32,043 bases of DNA, taken from assembly GCA_964624235.1 (NCBI GenBank), contig CAZUXY010000051.1, positions 1-32,043 on the forward strand, in the 5' to 3' direction. The notes beneath the pieces are model-generated. The model made no database searches. It was not told the origin of the DNA and saw only the letters and a program-made list of their open reading frames with translations. The position numbers and the translations under genes are program-made. Each line of letters opens with the position of its first letter. Within the stretch, counting starts at the first letter, position 1. Shown here piece after piece: positions 15,393 to 23,048 of this stretch. Source of the DNA: CAZUXY01 sp964624235 (lineage in GTDB: Bacteria; Spirochaetota; UBA4802; UBA5368).

Positions 15393-16811
15393 CTATATCC
15401 GTTTCTCGATATCGTGGGTGAGGAAATGGGAAATATCCTGCAGGTAACGCAGGTTAAGATGCTTTTGCACCGAGGCCGCCAGCAGGTTGTATACAAAGGT
15501 GAGCAGGTACAACGGCTCCAGGAACGGAGATTTCATGCCCAGCCGATTGCCGATGCCCAGGTTGAGATCGCTGGTGGTCATGACGCATTTGTCGATTCTG
15601 GTTATCTTCTTCGCGTTGACGACCCTTGCGTGGGTGCAGCTGCCGAGCAGGAACACATCCTCTCCGCGGGCGTCTATCTCTTCATCGATTTTACCCATCA
15701 CGAGGACGCTGGGCTTTGCGTTTCTGAAGACCTCCGGTCCGCTGTACATTTCAAAAACACTCAGAAAGAGTTTGAGACCCATGAGACATCCGTACTCGCA
15801 ACGGCTTTTGTCATCGGTGCGCGAGTAGCCCCAGTAAAAACGCAGGGGCGACCGCAGTCGTCTGAGTTCCCGGTGCACATCCTGCCAGCGGTAATACTCT
15901 TCATCGTAAGGCATCAGGCGTTTCGCCTGGGCGGCCAGCCCCGCCGGTCCGGTGATGTCGCCGGTAAGCTTTACGTCCTCCAGGCGTTTCGGGGTATAGC
16001 CCCTTTCAATGGCCCTTTTCAGGTAGGGAACGTCTTTGATACCGTAACCCAGAAGGCGCGAGGCCACCAGGTCCACCGCCACGGGGTTTCTGCCCATAAT
16101 GAGGAGGCCGAGCTTGCGTACGGTCGGTATGATCTCGTTGGCCACTCCGACATTGATGGCGTCCATTACGATGAAATCGGGGTATCCTACGGCAAGGAGG
16201 TCGACGATCTTGTCGGGGAGCATGAAATCATGACGGATGGCCCGCTCGTCGTCGGAGCATATCCCTATATTGAGTTTGACCGCACCGGTTACATTCACTA
16301 CGTTGTGGCACTTGAGTTTGGGCAGATAGACTTTCGAATCCGCCCGCGCCATCTTCCGTGAAACCCTGAGCGTATTGTGTACTATCCCCCCCACATGCAT
16401 CTGGTCGCGCCTTTCCTCGTCTATGCAGAACAGGTTCACCTTTGCACGGGACTCCTTCTTTACCTTGCGTACCAGATCATAGTAGCCGGCCTGCTTGTAA
16501 AACATGCGGGTGGGTATCCGCATGCCGGTGTTCTCGCCCATGTCGACCCGTTTGACGCCTTCGGTGTTGCCCAGGGCCAGCAGGGCGGCTTTCACTACTT
16601 CGGTGTTCGTATGGGCGTCGGTGCCCAGTCTCCCTCCCTTGCTCGCATATACCACGTTGGGTTTGACGAAAATATTTCCCTGCGGTTCGTACTTGAGTTC
16701 CCGCATGCCTTCCAGTATTATCGAGCGTATTTTTTCCGCGTCATACTCCTCGCACCGTCTGATGAACACGGTGGCGTTGGGACCGGAAGCCTTCTTCACG
16801 GTTTTTTTCAT
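15393..16811 (-). CDS. DUF362-domain protein
   Basis: A 472-residue protein whose first two thirds match the DUF362 family: NIFVKPNVVYA (about 46-56), VVKAALLAL, an AKVNLFCIDEE segment, YLPKLKCHNVVNVTGAVKLNIGI (the family core) and GYPDFIVMDAINVG. Many DUF362 proteins carry two [4Fe-4S] ferredoxin motifs; none is seen here. A further 170 residues with scattered cysteines (RCEYGC, LGSCTHARV) form an unassigned C-terminal domain. There is no signal peptide. The gene sits 31 bases after CoA-transferase A and 11 bases before CoA-transferase B, so it is made with them. A function cannot be given; DUF362 proteins are only known from context in anaerobic metabolism. Confidence 0.85.
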   Translation of the reverse strand: MKKTVKKASGPNATVFIRRCEEYDAEKIRSIILEGMRELKYEPQGNIFVKPNVVYASKGGRLGTDAHTNTEVVKAALLALGNTEGVKRVDMGENTGMRIPTRMFYKQAGYYDLVRKVKKESRAKVNLFCIDEERRDQMHVGGIVHNTLRVSRKMARADSKVYLPKLKCHNVVNVTGAVKLNIGICSDDERAIRHDFMLPDKIVDLLAVGYPDFIVMDAINVGVANEIIPTVRKLGLLIMGRNPVAVDLVASRLLGYGIKDVPYLKRAIERGYTPKRLEDVKLTGDITGPAGLAAQAKRLMPYDEEYYRWQDVHRELRRLRSPLRFYWGYSRTDDKSRCEYGCLMGLKLFLSVFEMYSGPEVFRNAKPSVLVMGKIDEEIDARGEDVFLLGSCTHARVVNAKKITRIDKCVMTTSDLNLGIGNRLGMKSPFLEPLYLLTFVYNLLAASVQKHLNLRYLQDISHFLTHDIEKRI

Positions 16812-16842
16812 GAGTCCGCCCCCTGGCTGAAGGATTTACGTG

Positions 16843-17778
16843 TTAAAACTCGTAACTCACCGGATACCCGTAATCGAACCTGGCTTCGAGCTTCTTGAAC
16901 TGGGTATAACCGAAACGCTTGATGTAGTTGTTCACGTATTCGGTCCGGTCATGGACGCCGTATACCCACTCATCGAGAAACTGCGTGAATCCGTCGACGG
17001 TATTGGAAGCCTGCTGGTAAAGGTAACCGAAGGAAAAGTCGACGTCGTAAAATCCCGGCGTGTAACCCGGATGGGCGCCGAAAGGCTCCTCGACCACGGC
17101 AGCCACCTTGAACTGCGGCACTATGGTGCGGGAGGGATCTTTGCCGATCACTTCCCGGCTGACAATGCGCTCGCAGCTGACGATCACCTTCTTTGACGCG
17201 TTGGCGCCGTACTTGCAGTCACCGCCGATACCCCACATCTGCGCATTTCCTTCCTCATCGGCCTGCTGCACATGGATTATCGCCACATCGGGATTCAGCG
17301 CCGGCACCAGCAGCACCGGTGTACCGTCAAAGGGGGACTCGATGAGCTTGTATTTGCCTTCTCCCATGAAAGACCTGATATTGAGAAGATCGGTGCCCGC
17401 CATATCCTTTACCGGGACGAATGGCATCCCCATGGCTCCTGCCATCAGCATCATGGGGAGAGAAAGGTTGGTATATTCCTCCACCTCTATCTTGTGGGGA
17501 ATACCCTGTTCGATGGAACGGCGGTAACAGCGCGCGAGTCCGTAGAGTCCCAGGGAGAGGAAGGTGGCGATGAACCGTTTAACGCAGCCGGCGCCGATCA
17601 GCATATCGAATTCGTCGGCGGCGTTACTGCGTGTCACGGTGAGGTCTTTTTTCTTCTGCCTGATAATTTCATGAACGGCTGAAAAGGGAGGCCTGCAGAT
17701 ATAACCTCCGATAAAGAGAAAATCGCCGTCGTGTACATGCGCGGCTATGGCGTCTTTCATTGTCGTCACCTTGCCCAT
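16843..17778 (-). CDS. Class I CoA-transferase, subunit A (GctA/IpdA-like)
   Basis: A 311-residue alpha-type subunit. It has the family N-terminus (KDAIAAHVHDGDFLFIGGY), the KKKDLTVTRSNAADEFDMLIGAG stretch, the conserved alpha-helix with LARCYRRSIEQG, and the NPDVAIIHVQQADEEGNAQMWG region that forms the CoA/substrate cleft. A GGAGG site lies 5 bases before the ATG. Like other GctA-type subunits it lacks the catalytic glutamate, which is in subunit B at 14581-15381. It follows the GRE gene by 65 bases, with a GC-rich hairpin in the gap. Its acid substrate is unknown; glutaconate, a glutaconate-like dicarboxylate, or a ring-derived acid are possible. Confidence 0.9.
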   Translation of the reverse strand: MGKVTTMKDAIAAHVHDGDFLFIGGYICRPPFSAVHEIIRQKKKDLTVTRSNAADEFDMLIGAGCVKRFIATFLSLGLYGLARCYRRSIEQGIPHKIEVEEYTNLSLPMMLMAGAMGMPFVPVKDMAGTDLLNIRSFMGEGKYKLIESPFDGTPVLLVPALNPDVAIIHVQQADEEGNAQMWGIGGDCKYGANASKKVIVSCERIVSREVIGKDPSRTIVPQFKVAAVVEEPFGAHPGYTPGFYDVDFSFGYLYQQASNTVDGFTQFLDEWVYGVHDRTEYVNNYIKRFGYTQFKKLEARFDYGYPVSYEF

Positions 17779-17803
17779 GGGAGCCTCCGGTTAATGATGG
17801 TTA

Positions 17804-17829
17804 CGGGCGGAGGACGGCGCCCCCGCCCG
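17804..17829 (-). other. GC-rich hairpin between the GRE and CoA-transferase genes
   Basis: CGGGCGG (17804-17810) and CCGCCCG (17823-17829) form a perfect 7-bp stem with a 12-base loop just after the GRE stop codon. No T-run follows on the minus strand, so it is more likely an mRNA-processing or stability element, or a leaky terminator that keeps GRE expression above the downstream genes, than a full terminator. Confidence 0.45.
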
Positions 17830-17843
17830 CGGTGAGAGACGAT

Positions 17844-20225
17844 TTACAATTCGAATTCGGTTCTTTTTATTATCTCGTCCTGCGCCGTATCGCTGAGACC
17901 GGTAAAGAGCACCGAGTAACCGCTGATACGTACCACCAGGCCGCGATATTTTTCGGGATGTTTCTGCGCGGCGCGGAGCGTTCTGGAGTCAATCATGTTG
18001 AACTGTACCTGTAGTCCGCCCCTGTCGAAATAAGCTTTTATGAGTGAGGAAAGATTGTCCGCATCTATCCTGGGACCGTTGAACCGCATGTTGAGATTCG
18101 TTCCGTTGAACACCCTGGTCAGCGGCAGTTTGGTGGCCGAGTTCATCATGGCGGTAGGACCGGCGGTCGCGTTCCCCTCGGTGGGAGTGATACCGTTGCC
18201 CAGGATGTCTCCCGCGAAACGGCCGTCGGGCGTGGCCCCGGTGAAAGCCCCCATGGCGATATGAAAGCCGACCGAGAAAACGCCCGGCCAGAAGGCCCCG
18301 CCGCGGAAGTTGGTATGGCGGCCAAGGACGTCGCAGAAATGGTCAAGCACCCTTGCCGCCATCGCGTCGACCCCGTCGCGGTCGTTGCCGTATTTGTCCA
18401 CTTTGTTCAGGAAATATTTTCTTCTGCTTTCGGCGTCCATCCAGTCCGAGGAAAGCCATTCGGCCAGTTCTTTCATTCCGAACTTATGTTCTTCGAACAC
18501 CGTCTGATTCACGGCGTAAAGACTGTTGGCCACATTGGCGAATCCCATGAACTGCACTCCGGTTGAATTGTAGACCGCGCCTCCCCTGGTGAGATCCTTT
18601 CCTTTTTCCAGCGGTCCGTCTATCATGGCCGACGCGAAGGGTGAGGGCACCTGCTCGGCGATGCAGCGGTCAAGCACCTCCATGCCCTTGACCATCTGCC
18701 CCGTGAAATGGGTGAACTGGCGGTCATACGCTTTCCACAGGTCTTCAAATGAGGTAAAAGACGCCGGATCGCCGGTTGCCAGACCCGACAGATAGCCGAA
18801 GATGTTGTCAACACCGTTGGAGATGGCCAGCTCGAGGCACTTGATGCCGTTGAACTGAACGGCGAAGGTGGAACCGAAGGTTTTCCCCTGGGCATTGGGT
18901 TCCAGGCAGCCGACCACACCGTAGTCGCGCGCGTCCTCCAGTGTGTGCCCTCCCTTGACCAGTGTGGGGATAACGGCCGCGTCGTTGAAGAAGTGCATCA
19001 GCACACCCTGGCGCGCGTACCCCACGGCTTTCCCCAGAAAACCGGCGGGAGTCTTAGAATTGATACGGACGCCGAAGTTGGGCTGCACCGTGCGGATATC
19101 GGCATACGCGTCCAGGCCTATATAGCTCATTTCGCTGGTGGCGTCGTCGCCGTTCTCATCTACTCCTCCCACCACCACGTTCTGGGTTGTTTTGCCCTCG
19201 GTGCCTTCTCCGCCCGGGATGAAGGCTTCCTCGAGGACATTCCAGATCTCGTTGGTCTTTATGAACAGAAGGGACAGAAGTTCGCGCGCTTTCTCCCTGG
19301 TGATTCCGCCCGCGTCCAGGTCGGCCTGGTAATAGGGCAGCAGTATCCGGTCGATACGTCCCAGTGAGATGGAGTTCCCCCCCGACTCGATCTGGGAGAT
19401 GAGGTGAATGAAATACACTCCCTGTACCGCTTCATGGAATGTAGACGCGGGGTGCTCGGGTACCCTTGCGCAGACGCGCGCGATTTCCCTGAGTTCCTCC
19501 GCCCTTGAAGGGTCTTTCTCCTTTCGTGCCATGGATTCGGCCAGTTCGGAATAACGCCGCGCAAAACCTATGGCGGCCTCGCATGAGCGGATCACCGCCT
19601 GGTAAAATATACCCTTCTCTCCCTGCCTGTCGTCGGGGCCCAGACCGTCAAGTTTCTCACGGGCGTCGGCGATGGTTCCCCGCAGGCCCTTGCGCAGTAT
19701 GCGCTCGTGGTTCATGGTGAAGTGGCCGATTCCGTAGGTTATTTCGAGCATCATGGTGAAGATGTACTTGTCCATATCGGCGAGCACGTCTTCGGGCATC
19801 TGTTTTTCCATTTGTTCCTCGACCGTCTTCCCGCGCCAGAAGGGGAGGATGCTTTCCGATAGTTCTTTTTTCTCGCTTTCGGTGATGAGGGCGCGCTGGA
19901 GCACCCTTTTGTCGAAGTTATCGGTATCCCCCTCTATCCAGCGGGACTTGTTTTCGGGGAAAAGCGGGGCGCCCTTGAGCTTGGAGGTGCGGCATCCCAC
20001 GATCAGTTCATCTTCGCGGATGGTCACGGTAATGTTGCCGAGGATATGTTCCAGTGCCAGGCTTATCCGCGTGAGGGGATTTTCAGTCCAGTGTTGCGCC
20101 ATGGATTCGGTAAGATAGCGCGCCCGTTCGATGCACACCTCCTGGGGAGCGTTGATTATGCGGTCTTTCAGCCTCTGGACCCTTGAATGTGTGGTTTCCT
20201 GTTTAAGAGCCTTTTGCGGTTTCAT
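17844..20225 (-). CDS. Glycyl radical enzyme, pyruvate formate-lyase-like, substrate unknown
   Basis: A 793-residue cytoplasmic enzyme with the N-terminal PFL-like domain (to about 620) and the C-terminal Gly-radical domain. The active-site Cys loop is VGCLEP with Cys440 and Glu442; the radical-bearing loop is VVRISGYSVLF with Gly769. A Cys-x-Glu loop is found in the dehydratase, C-N lyase, isethionate lyase and arylacetate decarboxylase branches, not in pyruvate formate-lyase (Cys-Cys) or benzylsuccinate synthase. His168 (YGIGHF) fits the His seen in glycerol dehydratase. After the loop, the segment GKTFGSTF lacks the His-Asp pair that diol dehydratases have there, so a diol is not assured. 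A GGAGG site precedes the ATG. It heads an operon with its own promoter. No radical-SAM activase is encoded in the window. Confidence 0.92.
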   Translation of the reverse strand: MKPQKALKQETTHSRVQRLKDRIINAPQEVCIERARYLTESMAQHWTENPLTRISLALEHILGNITVTIREDELIVGCRTSKLKGAPLFPENKSRWIEGDTDNFDKRVLQRALITESEKKELSESILPFWRGKTVEEQMEKQMPEDVLADMDKYIFTMMLEITYGIGHFTMNHERILRKGLRGTIADAREKLDGLGPDDRQGEKGIFYQAVIRSCEAAIGFARRYSELAESMARKEKDPSRAEELREIARVCARVPEHPASTFHEAVQGVYFIHLISQIESGGNSISLGRIDRILLPYYQADLDAGGITREKARELLSLLFIKTNEIWNVLEEAFIPGGEGTEGKTTQNVVVGGVDENGDDATSEMSYIGLDAYADIRTVQPNFGVRINSKTPAGFLGKAVGYARQGVLMHFFNDAAVIPTLVKGGHTLEDARDYGVVGCLEPNAQGKTFGSTFAVQFNGIKCLELAISNGVDNIFGYLSGLATGDPASFTSFEDLWKAYDRQFTHFTGQMVKGMEVLDRCIAEQVPSPFASAMIDGPLEKGKDLTRGGAVYNSTGVQFMGFANVANSLYAVNQTVFEEHKFGMKELAEWLSSDWMDAESRRKYFLNKVDKYGNDRDGVDAMAARVLDHFCDVLGRHTNFRGGAFWPGVFSVGFHIAMGAFTGATPDGRFAGDILGNGITPTEGNATAGPTAMMNSATKLPLTRVFNGTNLNMRFNGPRIDADNLSSLIKAYFDRGGLQVQFNMIDSRTLRAAQKHPEKYRGLVVRISGYSVLFTGLSDTAQDEIIKRTEFEL

Positions 20226-20292
20226 GTTATCCTCCGAATATGAAGACTTTCATCTGCGCACAGGGCAATAGAACCGTGGCTTTCGTGATACC

Positions 20293-20321
20293 AGTATACT
20301 TAAATCAGGGCTTAATGTCCA
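20293..20321 (-). promoter_or_regulatory. Promoter of the GRE operon
   Basis: On the minus strand TGGACA (20321-20316, 5 of 6), 17-base spacer and TATACT (20298-20293, 5 of 6). The -35 box lies in the last codons of the upstream SDR gene. Transcription would start near 20286, leaving a leader of about 60 bases before the GRE ATG. Confidence 0.55.
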
Positions 20322-21135
20322 TAACCCCCATGAGTATCTTATCCCTGAGCCATACCGGCATGAACCGGTTGAGGAACAGGAACCAGCTGCTCTGGAAATC
20401 GACCTGGTTGAACAGCGCCGGTTTCGGGTCTTTCACCATGTTGTATATTTTTTTCGAGGCATTGATCGGGGTGGGAGCCGTTTTGATCATTTCATTGTCC
20501 CGGTCTATGAACCGCCGCGCCCTTTCGCGGTAGGGGGAGCCCTCCGGCGGAAGGAAATGGATTTTAGCCGCGAACGTTGTCGAGACCTGCGCCGGTTCGA
20601 TGATGGCCATCCGTATCCCGAAAGGCTCGAGTTCCAGTCTCATCGAGAGGACCAGTCCCTCGACGGCGAATTTCGACGCAGTATAGATTGATTCGAAGGG
20701 GAAGGGGATGCGCCCCACCAGCGACGACATGGCGATGAGTTTGCCGCCCCCCTGTGCGCGCATTGCGGGGATGAAGGCCTGGAATATGGCCGCGCAGCCG
20801 ATGACGTTGATCTCGAGACATTTAAGCGCCTTTTCCAGGTTAACCTCCTCGAAGGGTCCGAAAAAACCTATGCCGACATTCGAAAGCACCGTATCGACCT
20901 TTCCGTATTTTTTGAGTACATTATCACGGAATTTTCTTATACCCGGCCGGTCGGTGATATCCAGTGCGGTAAGCAGGTGGTCGCCGCCTATACCCCTGAG
21001 TTCTTTTTCCAGGCTTTGAATTTTCTGTTTATCGACATCGAAGCCGGCAACAGTGTCACCGTTCGCAGCCAGAAGTTTCGCCACTTCACGTCCCATACCG
21101 TCAGCAAGACCCGTTATAACGACGGTTTCGCCCAT
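20305..21135 (-). CDS. Short-chain dehydrogenase/reductase
   Basis: A 276-residue SDR. It has the cofactor turn TGLADGMG (residues 8-15), SNVG in place of NNAG (85-88), MSSLVGR with the catalytic serine near 137 and YTASK with Tyr151 and Lys155. Asp34 after the second strand (AGFDVDK) suggests NAD(H) preference. The C-terminal part, with a hydrophobic WFLFLNRFMPVWLRD patch, is like membrane-associated SDRs acting on lipid or sterol-like alcohols. A strong AAAGGAGG site precedes the ATG. It lies between the epimerase gene (77 bases upstream) and the GRE gene, whose promoter is in its 3' end. The substrate is unknown. Confidence 0.88.
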   Translation of the reverse strand: MGETVVITGLADGMGREVAKLLAANGDTVAGFDVDKQKIQSLEKELRGIGGDHLLTALDITDRPGIRKFRDNVLKKYGKVDTVLSNVGIGFFGPFEEVNLEKALKCLEINVIGCAAIFQAFIPAMRAQGGGKLIAMSSLVGRIPFPFESIYTASKFAVEGLVLSMRLELEPFGIRMAIIEPAQVSTTFAAKIHFLPPEGSPYRERARRFIDRDNEMIKTAPTPINASKKIYNMVKDPKPALFNQVDFQSSWFLFLNRFMPVWLRDKILMGVMDIKP

Positions 21136-21156
21136 GTCCCTTCCTCCTTTTAGTTC

Positions 21157-21196
21157 AGGGCATAATGCTCATGTTCGGTCAGGGGGAGTATGCCCT
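21157..21196 (-). other. Inverted repeat between the epimerase and SDR genes
   Basis: AGGGCATA (21157-21164) and TATGCCCT (21189-21196) are perfect 8-bp arms 24 bases apart, in the 77-base gap upstream of the SDR start codon. They could form an mRNA hairpin near the ribosome site (GGAGG at about 21143) or bind a regulator. No T-run follows, so it is not a standard terminator. Confidence 0.35.
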
Positions 21197-21212
21197 AGTG
21201 TATGGAATATTA

Positions 21213-22199
21213 TTATGCGTTACGGCTCCAGTACCATTCGCCCATCTGCTTCATGGATTCCCTGAAGTCCGGGTAAATGAAACGGTAACCGGTCGCTTTC
21301 AATTTTGAAATGTCCACCACGTAGTCGTTGTACAGGTATTTCACCGCGTCATATTCCAGGTCGGGGATCTTCCCCTTCATTCCTGAAACCGCGCCGTCGA
21401 TACGGGCCACTGTCTTCACCAGCCAGAGGGGAAGATGCAGTTTGGGCGCGGGGGTTCTGTATGTGTGCGCCGCCAGGGTCAGAGCCTCCTCGAGTTCAGG
21501 GCTGCTCTCATCGGCGAGGTTGTAAGCCTGTCCCACGGCATCGTCCCGCTGTGAAAGGTGGTCCACCGCGGCCGCGACGTCTTCGGCCCTGATGTTCGCC
21601 AGTTTCTGGTTCCCGCCGCCGGGGATGGCAGTTATGGAACTGGGACGCGAAAAGGCCTTGCCGGCGCCGTCGTTACAGCGAGGGCCGTACACGGTGCAGG
21701 GACGGGTCAGGATGGCCGGAAGGCCTTCTTTAATCCTTTTCCAGACGACGTCTTCACCGTCCCTTTTGCTCCTGCCGTAGTCGTCCATGGGTTCACGGGG
21801 GCCGTCCTCCCTGAAAGGCGTGCCTTTGTAATATCCATACACGCTGGTGGACCCTACATGGATGTAGCGCTTCACTCTTTTTTCGAGCGCCAGCCGGGTG
21901 ATCAGCTCGACCCCGAGCACATTGGTGGGGTAGAGTTTCTCGTAAGGTGTGGAGAAATTGCAGATCGCACCCATGTGGAATACACGGTCCACCGGTCCTT
22001 CGAAGAGGAGAGGGACGGTTTCCGGCCTGGTGAGGTCCGCTGCCACGTATTCCACACCGAGCCTGTCGAAGAAAGAAGTGTCTTTCCGGGGACGGGCCGA
22101 GGCTCTGACCTTAACGCCCTTTTTCGCGAGGTATTCGACCAGGTGGCTGCCCATGAACCCGGCCGCTCCGGTTACCAGGGTGATGCCGGTGAATTTCAT
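21213..22199 (-). CDS. NAD-dependent epimerase/dehydratase family protein
   Basis: A 328-residue extended SDR. The Rossmann motif is TGAAGFMGSHL (10-20); Asp55 in AADLTRP follows the third strand. Catalytic residues are Ser117/Thr118 (VGSTSVYG) and Tyr141-Lys145 (YGRSK). The PCTVYGP motif that contacts the cofactor is also present. Such proteins include sugar-nucleotide epimerases, the hopanoid-associated HpnA type and 3-beta-hydroxysteroid dehydrogenase-like enzymes; the absence of sugar-nucleotide genes nearby and the neighbouring SDR favour a lipid or alcohol substrate, but this is inference. GAGGA lies 6 bases before the ATG. It starts 26 bases after the PadR stop codon, so the two are probably co-transcribed. 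Confidence 0.87.
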   Translation of the reverse strand: MKFTGITLVTGAAGFMGSHLVEYLAKKGVKVRASARPRKDTSFFDRLGVEYVAADLTRPETVPLLFEGPVDRVFHMGAICNFSTPYEKLYPTNVLGVELITRLALEKRVKRYIHVGSTSVYGYYKGTPFREDGPREPMDDYGRSKRDGEDVVWKRIKEGLPAILTRPCTVYGPRCNDGAGKAFSRPSSITAIPGGGNQKLANIRAEDVAAAVDHLSQRDDAVGQAYNLADESSPELEEALTLAAHTYRTPAPKLHLPLWLVKTVARIDGAVSGMKGKIPDLEYDAVKYLYNDYVVDISKLKATGYRFIYPDFRESMKQMGEWYWSRNA

Positions 22200-22225
22200 T
22201 CTATTCCTCGAAACGGGTAAATTGT

Positions 22226-22792
22226 TCAGCGCCTTGTCAGTTCAATGCGCCAGTTGAGTTCTTCATCGGAACTTTGTATTATTGCTTCCTTTGCCTTTTT
22301 CAGCCATTCCAGGTACATGCTGTTCAGGTTCAGTCCCAGCTCTGCCATGAGCCGCACGTACGTGCCGTAATCTTCCCACCGGGGCCTGTATTGCAGCCGC
22401 CGCTCGAGGTGTGTTTCGTATAGCGCGATCTGTTCGTCTATGGTCTTCAGCGCGCTTTCACGTTCTCCGAAACCGTAAAAGATAAAGCGCATCAGAAAAG
22501 GGTCGCGCAGAAACATCTGCCGCTCCGGAGCGCTTTCCAGCCAGTTGCGGAATTCCTCCCGTCCTTTTTCTGTGATGGTATACAGTTTTTTATGGGGTCC
22601 CCCCTCCTCGGAGGGGGCCAGCTCCACCATGGTGATGAGACCTTCCTCCTCGAGGCTTTTCAGGCTGGGATATATCTGGCCGTAATTCACCGTCCACATG
22701 TTACCGAAGTGTTTCTCGATATGCTCTTTAATGCTGTAGCCGTGCATGTCTTTGTAGTGCAGAAGTCCCAGAATTGCGTGCCGAATCGACAT
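22226..22792 (-). CDS. PadR-family transcriptional regulator
   Basis: A 188-residue protein with the PadR winged helix at the N-terminus: SIRHAILGLLHYKDMHGYSIKEHI (2-25), the recognition helix NYGQIYPSLKSLEEEGLI (36-53) and the wing with GGPHKKLYTITEKGREEF. The C-terminal half is a long helical dimerisation domain (PF10400-type), with FLRDPFLMRFIFYG and the LERRLQYRPRWEDYG stretch. PadR repressors are released by phenolic acids or other small ligands. AGGAGA precedes the ATG. It has its own promoter with a palindrome between the boxes, so it is probably autoregulated and may control the epimerase, SDR and possibly the GRE operon downstream. Confidence 0.92.
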   Translation of the reverse strand: MSIRHAILGLLHYKDMHGYSIKEHIEKHFGNMWTVNYGQIYPSLKSLEEEGLITMVELAPSEEGGPHKKLYTITEKGREEFRNWLESAPERQMFLRDPFLMRFIFYGFGERESALKTIDEQIALYETHLERRLQYRPRWEDYGTYVRLMAELGLNLNSMYLEWLKKAKEAIIQSSDEELNWRIELTRR

Positions 22793-22830
22793 GGAGTATC
22801 TCCTGGCGGAAGGTATAACCTATATTAAAG

Positions 22831-22853
22831 CTATATATATTAAAAGTATATAG
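22831..22853. promoter_or_regulatory. Probable PadR operator within the padR promoter
   Basis: CTATATA (22831-22837) and TATATAG (22847-22853) form a perfect 7-bp inverted repeat around 9 bases. AT-rich half-sites of this spacing fit PadR-type sites. It fills the region from the -10 box to the -35 box, so a bound repressor would block RNA polymerase. Confidence 0.5.
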
Positions 22854-22860
22854 TTGTCAA
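22832..22860 (-). promoter_or_regulatory. Promoter for the PadR/epimerase/SDR unit
   Basis: On the minus strand TTGACA (22860-22855, perfect), 17-base spacer and TATATA (22837-22832, 4 of 6). Transcription would start near 22825, about 33 bases before the padR ATG. Confidence 0.6.
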
Positions 22861-23011
22861 CACAATTCTTAAAGTGTAGTAATATTTTTTCTGGAGATCG
22901 GGGATATGATGATGCGCATGCCGGGAGCAGTATGCTTGAAAAATATACACATGAGTGGAAACGACAAGTGTAATATGCTGATGGTACTGAAACGTATTTT
23001 CCGGGACGATT

Positions 23012-23035
23012 CAGCCGGCGTCCCTGAACCGGCTG
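23012..23035 (-). other. Hairpin after the acyltransferase gene
   Basis: CAGCCGG (23012-23018) and CCGGCTG (23029-23035) form a perfect 7-bp stem with a 10-base loop, 14 bases after the acyltransferase stop codon. No T-run follows on the minus strand. A weak terminator or 3'-end hairpin is likely. The rest of the gap to padR holds only its promoter. Confidence 0.4.
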
Positions 23036-23048
23036 GATATAAATCTGT

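Noticed and set aside
15384..16361. 325-residue plus-strand frame opposite the DUF362 gene
   Set aside because: Antisense shadow of a GC-rich gene; no recognisable motif and no ribosome site.
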